The position numbers and the translations under genes were made by a program. Of a stretch of 64,000 nt of DNA, positions 56,435 through 63,913 are shown piece after piece. Position 1 is the first letter of the stretch, and every line of letters starts with the position of its first letter. The stretch is from contig CAMVOY010000002.1 of NCBI GenBank assembly GCA_947169235.1, positions 1 to 64,000 on the forward strand, read 5' to 3'. The stretch is from an uncultured Lachnospiraceae bacterium (lineage in GTDB: Bacteria > Bacillota > Clostridia > Lachnospirales > Lachnospiraceae). The notes beneath the pieces were generated by a model that searched no databases, was not told the DNA's origin, and saw only the letters and a program-made list of their open reading frames with translations.

Positions 56435-57369
56435 CTTGTGATCAGGTTATACAGCTTTTCGTCAGTCGAGGCGATGATGATCTTCGTCTCGATATTTTTT
56501 TGACGGAACAGACAGAATACTCCAGATCATTTATTCAAAAGCTGATCAAACAGGAGAGTATCACCATTGATGATGCGCCTGCAAAAAAATCAGGTCAGAC
56601 CATACATGCCGGATCCGTCATCAAGCTTTATGTTCCACCAGTAAGAGAGCTGAATGTCGAAGCGGAGGAAATGGATCTTGACATCGTATACGAGGATGAG
56701 GATGTGATCCTTATCAATAAACCCAAAGGAATGGTTGTCCATCCGGCACCGGGACATGAGTCTCATACACTCGTAAACGGACTGATGTACCACTGCAGGA
56801 ATCAGCTGTCAAATATAAACGGGATACTTCGCCCGGGGATAGTTCACAGGATCGATATGGATACGACCGGAATAATCATCGCATGTAAAAATGACACGGC
56901 ACATCAATGCCTGGCAAAACAGTTTGCGGATCACAGCATTACCAGACGTTATCAGGCGATAGTGTATAACAATTTTAAAGAAGATGATGGTACGATAGAT
57001 AAGCCTCTTGCCAGAGATCCGAAAGACAGAAAACGCATGGCGGTCGTATCAGCGGATAAAGGTCGCAGGGCAGTAACTCATTATCATGTATTGGATCATT
57101 TGAACAACAGGTTCAATCATATAGAATGTAGACTTGAGACAGGCAGAACTCACCAGATCAGAGTTCATATGGCATCAATAAGACATCCCTTACTTGGTGA
57201 TGAAGTATACGGTCCCAAACCCGAATCAGCCTTTTCATCGCTTGAAGGACAGGTTCTTCACGCAGGAATACTGGGATTTGTCCATCCCCGGACGGGTCAA
57301 TATATGGAGTTTGAATCAGAGTTGCCGCAATATTTTGTGTCTTTGTTAGAACGCCTTAAAAATAATTAA
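56416..57369 (+). CDS. rluD: RluA-family pseudouridine synthase (RluD-like)
   Basis: Converts uridines to pseudouridine in large-subunit rRNA. The 317 residues have an N-terminal S4 RNA-binding domain (about 18-75) and the catalytic domain with VVHPAPGH and HRIDMDTTGIIIACK, whose Asp is the nucleophile. The lspA-rluD order is common in Firmicutes. The exact target uridines cannot be read from sequence. Confidence 0.93.
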   Translation: MEKESVACDQVIQLFVSRGDDDLRLDIFLTEQTEYSRSFIQKLIKQESITIDDAPAKKSGQTIHAGSVIKLYVPPVRELNVEAEEMDLDIVYEDEDVILINKPKGMVVHPAPGHESHTLVNGLMYHCRNQLSNINGILRPGIVHRIDMDTTGIIIACKNDTAHQCLAKQFADHSITRRYQAIVYNNFKEDDGTIDKPLARDPKDRKRMAVVSADKGRRAVTHYHVLDHLNNRFNHIECRLETGRTHQIRVHMASIRHPLLGDEVYGPKPESAFSSLEGQVLHAGILGFVHPRTGQYMEFESELPQYFVSLLERLKNN

Positions 57370-57388
57370 AAAACACGAAAAAAACCTC

Positions 57389-57461
57389 TTGACAAGACCA
57401 TGTACACAGGTGTAGAATAGCTATTGCAACGACGAAAAATCGTGTGTACACATTTGTAGAA
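57389..57461 (+). promoter_or_regulatory. Promoter and two operators of the BlaI-type gene
   Basis: TTGACA (57389-57394) and TAGAAT (57413-57418), spacer 18. Two copies of a 17-base sequence of form TGTACACA-NN-TGTAGAA lie at 57401-57417, covering the spacer and -10, and 57445-57461, downstream of the start site. Each contains TACA...TGTA inverted half-sites like BlaI/MecI operators. This layout implies autorepression. Confidence 0.75.
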
Positions 57462-57476
57462 CGAGGGGATATATTA

Positions 57477-57860
57477 ATGGCAAACAAATCTGATGAAATC
57501 CGATTGCATGAGGGTGAGTTAAACGTGATGGAGCTTTTATGGTCCAACAGCGTTCTCGCTGCAAAAGATATTGCAAAGATCATCAAGGAGTATATCGGTT
57601 GGGAGAAGAATACGACCTATACGGTTATTAAACGTCTGATCGATAAAGGTGCCGTGTCACGTGAGGATCCCGGTTTTAACTGCAGAGCCAAGGTCACCAA
57701 AAAGGAAGTTCAGCGTATTGAGACCGAGGCCTTGTTATCAAAAATGTTTAACGGATCACTCAGCGTATTTATCCAGGATTATCTTGGACAGAGAAAACTG
57801 AACACTGAAGAGATAATTGAGCTTCAGAGAATGATCAATAGAAATCAGAAAGCCGGTTGA
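57477..57860 (+). CDS. BlaI/MecI/CopY-family repressor, orphan
   Basis: Winged-helix transcriptional repressor of 127 residues. LHEGELNVMELLWSNSVLAAKDIAKII and NTTYTVIKRLIDKGAVSRE are the family DNA-binding signatures; the C-terminal helices form the dimer. Family members are inactivated by a BlaR/MecR sensor protease or by copper; no such partner, beta-lactamase or copper gene is nearby, and it lacks a Cys-rich copper motif. ATG 57477 has GAGGGG before it. Autoregulation is likely from the operators. Confidence 0.88.
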   Translation: MANKSDEIRLHEGELNVMELLWSNSVLAAKDIAKIIKEYIGWEKNTTYTVIKRLIDKGAVSREDPGFNCRAKVTKKEVQRIETEALLSKMFNGSLSVFIQDYLGQRKLNTEEIIELQRMINRNQKAG

Positions 57861-57901
57861 TCGATAGCAGTGGTTCTCAGATTAAATAATGAATCAGATA
57901 T

Positions 57902-57933
57902 GCCTTATGACTCAGGTCATAGGGCTTTTCTTT
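57902..57933 (+). terminator. Intrinsic terminator after the BlaI-type gene
   Basis: GCCTTATGA (57902-57910) pairs with TCATAGGGC (57917-57925), 9 bp with one G-T pair and a 6-base loop, followed by TTTTCTTT. Confidence 0.85.
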
Positions 57934-58028
57934 ATATCCGGATAATGCGCGTAAATACGGTACTTGGAGAATATATTATGATATGAGAGAGATAACTCTC
58001 TTGGACAAACTCCAGTTTTTCAAAAACC

Positions 58029-58263
58029 TTGACATATAACTTGTTTATATGATATTATATTACCGTATGATTGGATTGCGTATCTGTGAGGACACGCTTT
58101 CGCTTTTTCATCATACGTCACGTTGTGCGGCTCGAAGAAAACGTAAACGTTTTCTTATACCTCGCCTGCGCAACGACGTATGATGGACATTCCTCACAGT
58201 AATACGCTTATCCAATCATACGGGTTGGTTTTCAACATCAGATAAAACAAGTTATAAAGTCAA
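58029..58263 (+). mobile_element. MITE-like unit with terminal inverted repeats
   Basis: The left end (58029-58053) and the reverse complement of the right end (58237-58263) share TTGAC, TATAACTTGTTT and TGAT, about 24 matching bases in 27 with small gaps. The unit is about 235 bp, has no gene, and encloses family F copy 3. No clear target duplication was seen. The left end also reads as a promoter, TTGACA (58029-58034) and TATTAT (58053-58058), spacer 18, pointing inward. A transposable origin is an inference. Confidence 0.55.
58063..58223 (-). repeat. Family F structured element, copy 3 (inverted)
   Basis: Opposite orientation to copies 1, 2 and 4. Helices (plus coordinates): CCGTATGATTGGAT (58063-58076) with ATCCAATCATACGG (58210-58223), 14 bp; GCGTAT (58078-58083) with ATACGC (58202-58207); CTGTGAGGA (58084-58092) with TCCTCACAG (58191-58199); ATCATACGTC (58110-58119) with GACGTATGAT (58175-58184); apical AGAAAACGT (58136-58144) with ACGTTTTCT (58147-58155). 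On the minus strand the GNRA-type GCGAAAGC lies at 58096-58103. Its inner part closely matches copy 1 (TCGTTGCGCAGGCGAGG, GAGCCGCACAACGTGACGT). Confidence 0.88.
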
Positions 58264-58305
58264 TCATTTAAAAATACTGTCGCTTCAATTTTCAGTAGAC
58301 TAAAT

Positions 58306-58358
58306 GAGCGTGATGGAAAAAGCGTATCACCGTAAGGGATGTGCTTATTCAATCATAC
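58306..58358 (+). repeat. Family F fragment, chimeric
   Basis: Bases 58306-58343 match the left arm of copy 2 (GAGCGTGATG, then GTATCAC, then GGGATGTG). The next 15 bases (58344-58358) instead match the right arm of copy 3 (CTTAT-CAATCATAC). The middle and the GNRA segment are missing, as expected from a deletion between two copies. Confidence 0.6.
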
Positions 58359-58388
58359 TGTTATCTAGTCTTTGCCAAAGTTGAATAA

Positions 58389-58528
58389 GGCGTGATGAAG
58401 AATGTGTATCACTGTGATGGATGTCTCTTGAACGTCGGTGCGTAGCGTGCGTATTTTGCACGCATGCACCGCTACGTTCAAGAAAAAAGCGCAAGCGTGC
58501 CATCACAGATACACGTATTCATCACGCC
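58389..58528 (+). repeat. Family F structured element, copy 4
   Basis: Helices: GGCGTGATGAA (58389-58399) with TTCATCACGCC (58518-58528), 11 bp; GTGTATC (58404-58410) with GATACAC (58508-58514); TGTGATGG (58413-58420) with CCATCACA (58500-58507); CTTGAACGT (58427-58435) with ACGTTCAAG (58474-58482); GGTGC (58437-58441) with GCACC (58466-58470); apical GCGTGC (58445-58450) with GCACGC (58458-58463). GCGCAAGC is at 58489-58496. The CGGTGC/GCACCG change relative to copies 1-3 is two-sided. The recombinase Shine-Dalgarno follows 26 bases on. Confidence 0.9.
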
Positions 58529-58566
58529 GTAAACATTATATGTTATTACATTAGGAGGAAAATCAA

Positions 58567-59637
58567 ATGGCCACTGATAAAAAGATCACGTATCACGAGC
58601 AGACGTCTCGTGAAAACACACGAAAGCTTCGTGAGGTATTGGAGACTTTGCCTCCGTTTTGCAGAGATTATTTTCGTGCAATGGAACCAAAGACTTCAGC
58701 TAAGACCAGAATAAGCTACGTATACGATATACGCCTTTTCTTTACATTTTTATGCGAAAGTAATCCTTACTTCAAAAAGAAAGATAACATCACATCGATA
58801 AGGCTTGATGAATTGGAACAGCTCAATGCTATCGATATCGAGGAATTTATGGAGTATTTGAAGCTGTATGAGGATGAGTCAGGTGTGACTCATACAAATG
58901 GTGAACGAGGCTTAAAACGCAAATTAGCGTCTCTGAGGAGCTTTTTCAATTATTATTACAAGCATGAGCTCATAAAGACCAATCCAACGGTCATCGTAGA
59001 CATGCCAAAGCTTCATAAACAGGAGATAACGAGGCTTGATTATGATGAGGTGGCAAATCTTTTAGACTATGTTGAGCATGGCGGAGAGGCGATGTCCGGC
59101 ATGAAAAGAACATATTTTGAGAAGAATCGCATCAGAAATCTTGCACTCTTCACTCTCCTGCTCGGCACCGGTATACGTGTTTCCGAGTGTGTCGGTCTGG
59201 ATACGGAGGATATTGATTTCAAGAATAATCGGATCAGGATCATACGAAAAGGCGGCAAAGAAGACTTCGTTTACTTCGGTGACGAGGTTGCCGAGGCTAT
59301 GTATACATATTATGAAGAACGTAAAACCATCGATACAAAACCGGGCCATGAGCACGCGTTTTTCTTATCGATTCAAAAAAGACGAATCACGGTGCAGGCT
59401 GTTGAGGATCTCGTAAAAGAGGCTGCCTCTCATGTGACGACTGTTAAACATATCACGCCACATAAGCTCAGATCAACCTATGGTACCAGTCTTTATCGTG
59501 AAACCGGCGATATTTATCTCGTGGCTGAGGTTTTGGGGCATAACGACGTAAATACAACGAGACGACACTACGCTGCGCTCGATGAGGATCGCAAACGAAG
59601 GGCCGCCTCGGCAGTTACATTACGTAAGGACGAATAG
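58567..59637 (+). CDS. Tyrosine recombinase, XerC/XerD-like
   Basis: Site-specific recombinase of 356 residues. The N-terminal SAM-like core-binding domain spans about 25-140 and the catalytic domain about 155-350. Catalytic residues are all present: Arg204 in GTGIRVSE, Lys in RKGGKE, His299 and Arg302 in HKLRSTYG, His325 in LGHNDVNTTRRHY, and nucleophile Tyr335. It is longer than XerC/D (about 300). It may be the housekeeping dimer-resolution enzyme or an element-borne recombinase. AGGAGG precedes ATG 58567. It ends 1 base from the convergent amidase gene. Confidence 0.9.
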   Translation: MATDKKITYHEQTSRENTRKLREVLETLPPFCRDYFRAMEPKTSAKTRISYVYDIRLFFTFLCESNPYFKKKDNITSIRLDELEQLNAIDIEEFMEYLKLYEDESGVTHTNGERGLKRKLASLRSFFNYYYKHELIKTNPTVIVDMPKLHKQEITRLDYDEVANLLDYVEHGGEAMSGMKRTYFEKNRIRNLALFTLLLGTGIRVSECVGLDTEDIDFKNNRIRIIRKGGKEDFVYFGDEVAEAMYTYYEERKTIDTKPGHEHAFFLSIQKRRITVQAVEDLVKEAASHVTTVKHITPHKLRSTYGTSLYRETGDIYLVAEVLGHNDVNTTRRHYAALDEDRKRRAASAVTLRKDE

Positions 59638-59638
59638 A

Positions 59639-61468
59639 TCACCTTTTTGTCGGATATTTTTTGAAGAATGAATCAATAACTCCTGCGATTGTCTTGGATG
59701 CTTTGTTTTTAAAGCTGGTTGTGTTTACACGCTTGTGATCCTTATCTCCGCTAAGGAAACAAAGCTCAATAAGAATCGCCGGCACGCTGTTTCTCTTGAT
59801 CACATAGAAACCGGCACTCTTTACTCCGCGGTCAGCTGTTTTAAGAGCATTTACTATAGCGGTATCCATCATACTTGCCATGATGGAGCTTTTTATCCCT
59901 GAGAACGATGATTTATTGTTGCTTGTGGAATAATAAACCTCCGTACCATTTGCTTTTTTGTTATCCGCAGAGTTCATATGCAGGCTGACAAACGCATCTG
60001 CACCGACCTTTGCAGCAAACCTCGACCTGTCATCCAATGTGACAAAGCTGTCATTCATTCGGGTCCAGTACACCTTTATCTTTGGATTTGCATCTCTGAA
60101 ATACTTATGAAGTATCGTGTATCCCATATTCAGATTCAGATTTTTCTCATGGATGCCATAATGCGAGGCTCCGTTGTCAAAATCCCCATGACCGCAGTCG
60201 AACACCAGGATATTTTTGAAGATCTTTCTGGGTTTATCCAGTGTGACCAAAAATTCGTCTCCGATACGATCGATCTTGTAGCCCTGAAGTGTTTTCGTCG
60301 TGATCTTTATTACGGTATTCCCACTTGACGTGGTTGAAACCTTGTATTTCTTTATGTAGTCATTGTTGATCACCGGCGGATGCTCTGTATAAAACTTGTA
60401 ATGATCACCTTTGATTATTATCTTGAAAGCTTTTGTATACTTGACAGAATCGTAGCATTCATCCACCTTGATGCTGTCTATGAGATACGAAGTATCCGGT
60501 CTTGAAAACTTCAGTGAATAATTATACTGCTGACCTGTCTGTGTCGAATAATCCCAAAGAAGCTTGAAATGCAGATGCTTTTCAACTGTCGTATATGTAA
60601 ACTCTGTCACATCGGTACAATACAGAGTGATCGTTACCTTTCCGTTTTCCTCGGATACAACCATGCGCTGCACGATATCACCGAATCTGTCAAACATCTT
60701 TATATCAGGCAAAAACATCGAGTCGGGAAGCGTGATGGTAATGACCTGACTGCTCCTGTCTACGCTCACTGAATCAAAAGATGCCTGCCTGTCACCGTAA
60801 AAATCAAGGTCAATGTACGCCATATTGTCAAACATGGAGTACTTTCCTACAGCCTCTGATATGTGATTCTTTGATGTATCTGTATCCTCTGTGGTACCTT
60901 TCCAGTCAAATAACAATGACCTATACATGCTATATTTAAGCGTCGCAGAATCCCATGAGCCTGTATATCCCATCGCAGAAATAAATCTTGCCAACGGGAT
61001 GCACAAAACGGGTGCATCTGTATCTTTTTGAACAATTGTTATAGGCTTCGTAAGTGAATAAGCAGTCGGTTTTTCATCTTTTTCAACAGTAAAGCTGCTC
61101 TCTCCTGCTTTCATGTAAATGGTAGTTTTTGTGTCTTCGTCATATGCTCTGTACGATGCCAAAGTCTCATCGTATGAAAAATCAAATCCCCATACGTTTT
61201 TGATAAGCTCTTCGGCTGGCGCATACAGAATACCGTTTATCTTTATTATGGGAAGGCTTTGGAACGAATAATCCTTGTGATGATATATAAGTGAGCCCTG
61301 AACACCGGTATACATCTGTGTCGATCCGTCATATGTGATGTTAAAAGGTGCGGGTTCCTTTTTATTATTTGACTTCGCCTGAGAGTTCACGGCAAAAACA
61401 GACAGAGACAGTACCGTTAATGCCAAAGCAAGCAAGGCACTGCTCAAAAATGAAAGTCTGAACTTCAT
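59639..61468 (-). CDS. Secreted N-acetylmuramoyl-L-alanine amidase (Amidase_3)
   Basis: Exported zinc amidase that cuts stem peptides from glycan chains. The 609 residues have a signal peptide (about 1-31, ending NSQA), a domain like copper-amine-oxidase N-terminal repeats (about 60-180), a beta-rich AMIN-like middle (about 210-410) and the catalytic domain (about 418-605). Zinc and catalytic residues are visible: His in FDCGHGDFDNGA, Glu in HEKNLNL, His in SLHMNSAD and Glu in LIELCFLSG. A small palindrome, ACATGA-N5-TCATGT (61539-61555), lies in its upstream region. GGAGGAA precedes ATG 61468. Confidence 0.9.
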   Translation of the reverse strand: MKFRLSFLSSALLALALTVLSLSVFAVNSQAKSNNKKEPAPFNITYDGSTQMYTGVQGSLIYHHKDYSFQSLPIIKINGILYAPAEELIKNVWGFDFSYDETLASYRAYDEDTKTTIYMKAGESSFTVEKDEKPTAYSLTKPITIVQKDTDAPVLCIPLARFISAMGYTGSWDSATLKYSMYRSLLFDWKGTTEDTDTSKNHISEAVGKYSMFDNMAYIDLDFYGDRQASFDSVSVDRSSQVITITLPDSMFLPDIKMFDRFGDIVQRMVVSEENGKVTITLYCTDVTEFTYTTVEKHLHFKLLWDYSTQTGQQYNYSLKFSRPDTSYLIDSIKVDECYDSVKYTKAFKIIIKGDHYKFYTEHPPVINNDYIKKYKVSTTSSGNTVIKITTKTLQGYKIDRIGDEFLVTLDKPRKIFKNILVFDCGHGDFDNGASHYGIHEKNLNLNMGYTILHKYFRDANPKIKVYWTRMNDSFVTLDDRSRFAAKVGADAFVSLHMNSADNKKANGTEVYYSTSNNKSSFSGIKSSIMASMMDTAIVNALKTADRGVKSAGFYVIKRNSVPAILIELCFLSGDKDHKRVNTTSFKNKASKTIAGVIDSFFKKYPTKR

Positions 61469-61591
61469 AACACTATTCCTCCAATCGCCCCAAAACGCTT
61501 CATTAAATTAATCATGCACTGCATAATATAACGTTTTTACATGACAAAATCATGTCAACACATATGATTTTTCGTTATTTTTTAAAAAAAT

Positions 61592-61662
61592 CGAATATTT
61601 GTTCGAAAAATGTATTGACAAACATCTGTTCGTGTGATATATTTGTATCAAACAGATGTTCG
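61592..61662 (+). promoter_or_regulatory. SOS promoter with three LexA-type operators
   Basis: TTGACA (61615-61620) and TATATT (61638-61643), spacer 17. Three 14-base sites surround it: CGAATATTTGTTCG (61592-61605) upstream, CAAACATCTGTTCG (61619-61632) overlapping the -35 and spacer, and CAAACAGATGTTCG (61649-61662) at the start site. All end in TGTTCG and resemble the site at lexA, so tight LexA repression is expected. Confidence 0.82.
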
Positions 61663-61688
61663 GTTTATGTTTGAAAAGGAGAATGACT

Positions 61689-62003
61689 ATGATCACAAAG
61701 TTTTTAACAGGGAAAAGATCTGTAATATGCGGGGTGATTGCCGTAGTGGTGTTATGTGTGCTGTTTTTCCTGATGTTCAACTCCAACGCTTCAGCTGACT
61801 CCGGTGACTTGCTTTCAGTGCGAGGCTACGAGCGTGTGCTTATCCGTCCGGGAGATACGCTGGATAAGCTTTCAAAGAAATATGCATACAGCTACTCTCA
61901 TATCTCTCCATCAGAATACAAAAACCAGATCATTCAGCTGAATGATCTGGACAGTGACTATATCCGCGAAGGGATATACCTTATGATGCCTGTTTGCAAA
62001 TAG
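61689..62003 (+). CDS. YneA-like SOS cell division suppressor (LysM)
   Basis: A 104-residue membrane protein with one N-terminal segment (about 11-30) and an extracellular LysM-like domain (about 45-103: VLIRPGDTLDKLSKKYAY, then IREGIYLMMPV). B. subtilis YneA has the same size and architecture, is LexA-controlled and delays septation after DNA damage. The name rests on architecture plus operators, not on close sequence identity. ATG 61689 is chosen because AAAGGAG is 7 bases before it; ATG 61683 is too close and ATG 61656 lies within an operator. In Bacillus yneA adjoins lexA; here they are 25 kb apart. Confidence 0.78.
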   Translation: MITKFLTGKRSVICGVIAVVVLCVLFFLMFNSNASADSGDLLSVRGYERVLIRPGDTLDKLSKKYAYSYSHISPSEYKNQIIQLNDLDSDYIREGIYLMMPVCK

Positions 62004-62011
62004 AGGATGTA

Positions 62012-62248
62012 TCAGTCGTCCTCTCCTCTGATCTTTATCGCACCGCTTGAGAGCTCATCGATAGCGATAGAAAGCGGCTTAGGGCACTTGATCTTCTCCT
62101 CGAGAGGTTCAGAACCATCGATGATCTGCTTTGCGCGCTTTGCTGTGGCAAGTACGATCGAATAACGGCTGTTTACAACCGGCTGTTCGCCCTGCTCTAC
62201 CTCGCTGTTTGCGATATTCATAAGGTCTGTGTAAGATGGATGTAACAT
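62012..62248 (-). CDS. rpoZ: RNA polymerase omega subunit
   Basis: Small subunit that helps RNA polymerase assemble. The 78 residues include the conserved core NSRYSIVLATAKRAKQI and the C-terminal KPLSIAIDELSSGAIKI. ATG 62248 has GGAG before it; an in-frame start at 62302 lies in the preceding gene. It normally follows gmk; here a signal peptidase gene is between them. Confidence 0.94.
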   Translation of the reverse strand: MLHPSYTDLMNIANSEVEQGEQPVVNSRYSIVLATAKRAKQIIDGSEPLEEKIKCPKPLSIAIDELSSGAIKIRGEDD

Positions 62249-62268
62249 TGTATTTCTCCTTTCTGCTC

Positions 62269-62982
62269 CTAGTTTACAAATCCAAACTTGTTCAATGGCC
62301 ATATTCTCATGAAAGCCTTGCCCTCTATAAAGCTTCTTTTTACAGGACCCGGCGCATCTTCCTCGGCCATTTCATCAAGCTCATCTTCTGAATATTTATC
62401 TGCGTATTTTTCAATGGTTTCAGGAGGAATCTTTCTACTGTCAAGCGATACCGCTCTGTTATCTCCCAAAACAAAGTACTCATCTTCTTTTAATGTGTAA
62501 CCTTTTGCTGCCAGGCCTTCCTCATCCATGGCGTTCTTGGCGTATTTATCCTCGATAACCTGGCCATTCACCTTGATCGTATTCTTTTCGATCTGAATTG
62601 TCTCACCCGGCAAACCATATACTCTCTTTATATAAAACTCAGAGTCATCAACTTCTTTACCCTTTGGATAGAAAACTACTATATCATATCTTTCAGGATC
62701 ATGGAAGGCATAGGATATTTTATCTATGAGAAGCCTCTCGCCATCATGAAGAGTGTCCTCCATGGATTCACCGGATACATTGGTCGACTGACAAACATAT
62801 CTGGGAACTACATATACACATACAAATATCAGGACAATGTATATTCCAATCTCAATTCCGATACTGAGTTTCGATCTTGATTTTGTTTCTTCTTCCTTTT
62901 TTTCGACGGGTTTTGAGGTATTTACATCATCAAAGTCCTCAACCACGACGAAATCGTCTCTGTCTTCAATATTACCGGTCAT
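62269..62982 (-). CDS. lepB: Signal peptidase I
   Basis: Canonical type I signal peptidase, 237 residues, with an acidic cytoplasmic start (about 1-38), one membrane segment (about 42-62), Ser73 in SGESMEDTL, Lys119 in FYIKRVYGLPGE and a GDNRAVSLDSR box. A short acidic insert (KYSEDELDEMAEEDAPG) is near the C-terminus. It is the third paralog in the window and lies between gmk and rpoZ, 17 bases from gmk. Confidence 0.93.
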   Translation of the reverse strand: MTGNIEDRDDFVVVEDFDDVNTSKPVEKKEEETKSRSKLSIGIEIGIYIVLIFVCVYVVPRYVCQSTNVSGESMEDTLHDGERLLIDKISYAFHDPERYDIVVFYPKGKEVDDSEFYIKRVYGLPGETIQIEKNTIKVNGQVIEDKYAKNAMDEEGLAAKGYTLKEDEYFVLGDNRAVSLDSRKIPPETIEKYADKYSEDELDEMAEEDAPGPVKRSFIEGKAFMRIWPLNKFGFVN

Positions 62983-62999
62983 CTTTTCATCTCCAACAC

Positions 63000-63635
63000 T
63001 TATGAAAACTTTTCTTTTACCAGGTCAGCGAGTTCCTTTGCCAACTCATCAATTATCTCCGATTGACGGTCTGTAAGGTTATGCTGACTGTTTATGATGC
63101 CCATGATCTGTTCTACAGCTCTGTCAAGGTCATCATTTATGATAAGATAATCATAATCCTTAATAAAATGTGTTTCACGAACAGTCTGTTCAAAACGAAT
63201 ACTTATCTGTTCATCGCTCTCTGTTCCGCGGTTCTTTAACCTGTCATACAGATCCTTCGCTGTCGGCGGAACGACGAACATAAGGACAGCGTCAGGGAAA
63301 AGCTTTTTGACCTGCATACCTCCCTGCACCTCGATCTCGAGAATAACATCCTTACCTTCAGCAAGCCTGTCTTCAATTGCTTTTTTGGGGGTTCCGTAAT
63401 AATTCCCTGCATACTCGGCATACTCTATAAGTTCTTTTTCATGGATCATTCTTTCGAACTCATCTTTGGATACGAAATAATAATCTTTGCCGTCAACCTC
63501 TCCGGATCTGGGAGCTCTGGTTGTACACGATATCGAGAGGAAGATCTCATGATCAGCTAAAAGTCTTCTGACCAATGTACCTTTTCCTGCGCCCGAAAAC
63601 CCCGAAATTACGGTAAGAACACCTTTTTTATTCAC
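63000..63635 (-). CDS. gmk: Guanylate kinase
   Basis: Phosphorylates GMP to GDP; in Firmicutes a target of (p)ppGpp, which relQ would make. The 211 residues have the P-loop GFSGAGKGTLVRRLL at residue 12 (Gly-Thr in place of the usual Ser-Thr), the GMP-binding SCTTRAPRSGEVDGKDYYF and EIEVQGGMQVKKLFP. GTG/ATG choice: ATG 63635 overlaps the remA stop by 8 bases. Confidence 0.96.
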   Translation of the reverse strand: MNKKGVLTVISGFSGAGKGTLVRRLLADHEIFLSISCTTRAPRSGEVDGKDYYFVSKDEFERMIHEKELIEYAEYAGNYYGTPKKAIEDRLAEGKDVILEIEVQGGMQVKKLFPDAVLMFVVPPTAKDLYDRLKNRGTESDEQISIRFEQTVRETHFIKDYDYLIINDDLDRAVEQIMGIINSQHNLTDRQSEIIDELAKELADLVKEKFS

Positions 63636-63885
63636 TCTCTAAATCCCCCTTTGCCGTATCAATACGAAGAACTATCGTCTCAGGCAATAATGCTGACAAT
63701 ACTATGCTGTTGTTTTCCATCACGAGAACGGATTTAGTTTTTCTGCCGCAGGTGCCGTCCGTAGCCAGTCCATTATCCTTTGCTGCCTGAACCATACGCT
63801 TAACCGGAGCTGCATCCGGACCTACTATGCTAAAGATCTTCTCGGAGTTAACCATGTTTCCGAATCCGATATTGATAAAACTCAT
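63628..63885 (-). CDS. remA: RemA/DUF370 family regulator
   Basis: Small DNA-binding protein of 85 residues; in B. subtilis RemA wraps DNA and activates matrix and osmoprotection genes. INIGFGNMVNSEKIFSIV and DGTCGRKTKSVLVMENNSIVLSAL are the family sequences. The yicC-remA-gmk-rpoZ order is conserved in Firmicutes and supports the call. Confidence 0.93.
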   Translation of the reverse strand: MSFINIGFGNMVNSEKIFSIVGPDAAPVKRMVQAAKDNGLATDGTCGRKTKSVLVMENNSIVLSALLPETIVLRIDTAKGDLESE

Positions 63886-63913
63886 ATTACTTCCAATCTG
63901 AAGCGCTACGCTC

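Larger units (their letters stand above)
57861..58566. other. 706-base gene-free stretch made mostly of structured repeats
   Basis: No credible gene lies between the BlaI-type gene and the recombinase. In order it holds a terminator (57902-57933), about 95 bases with nothing recognised, a 235-bp unit with terminal inverted repeats that encloses family F copy 3, about 40 unremarkable bases, a chimeric F fragment (58306-58358), family F copy 4, and the recombinase Shine-Dalgarno. Short frames over these elements are by-products of the palindromes. Confidence 0.8.

Noticed and set aside
58029..58263. tRNA or attachment site in the gene-free stretch
   Set aside because: No cloverleaf, anticodon stem or T-loop sequence could be found, and no gene-end duplication flanks the recombinase.
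58421..58714. Open frame across F copy 4 and the recombinase start
   Set aside because: The frame is created by the palindromic element and overlaps the real recombinase gene; the product is Arg-rich and unlike any family.
61689..62003. LysM protein as a peptidoglycan hydrolase
   Set aside because: No catalytic domain is present; size, single membrane segment and LexA operators fit a YneA-type suppressor.
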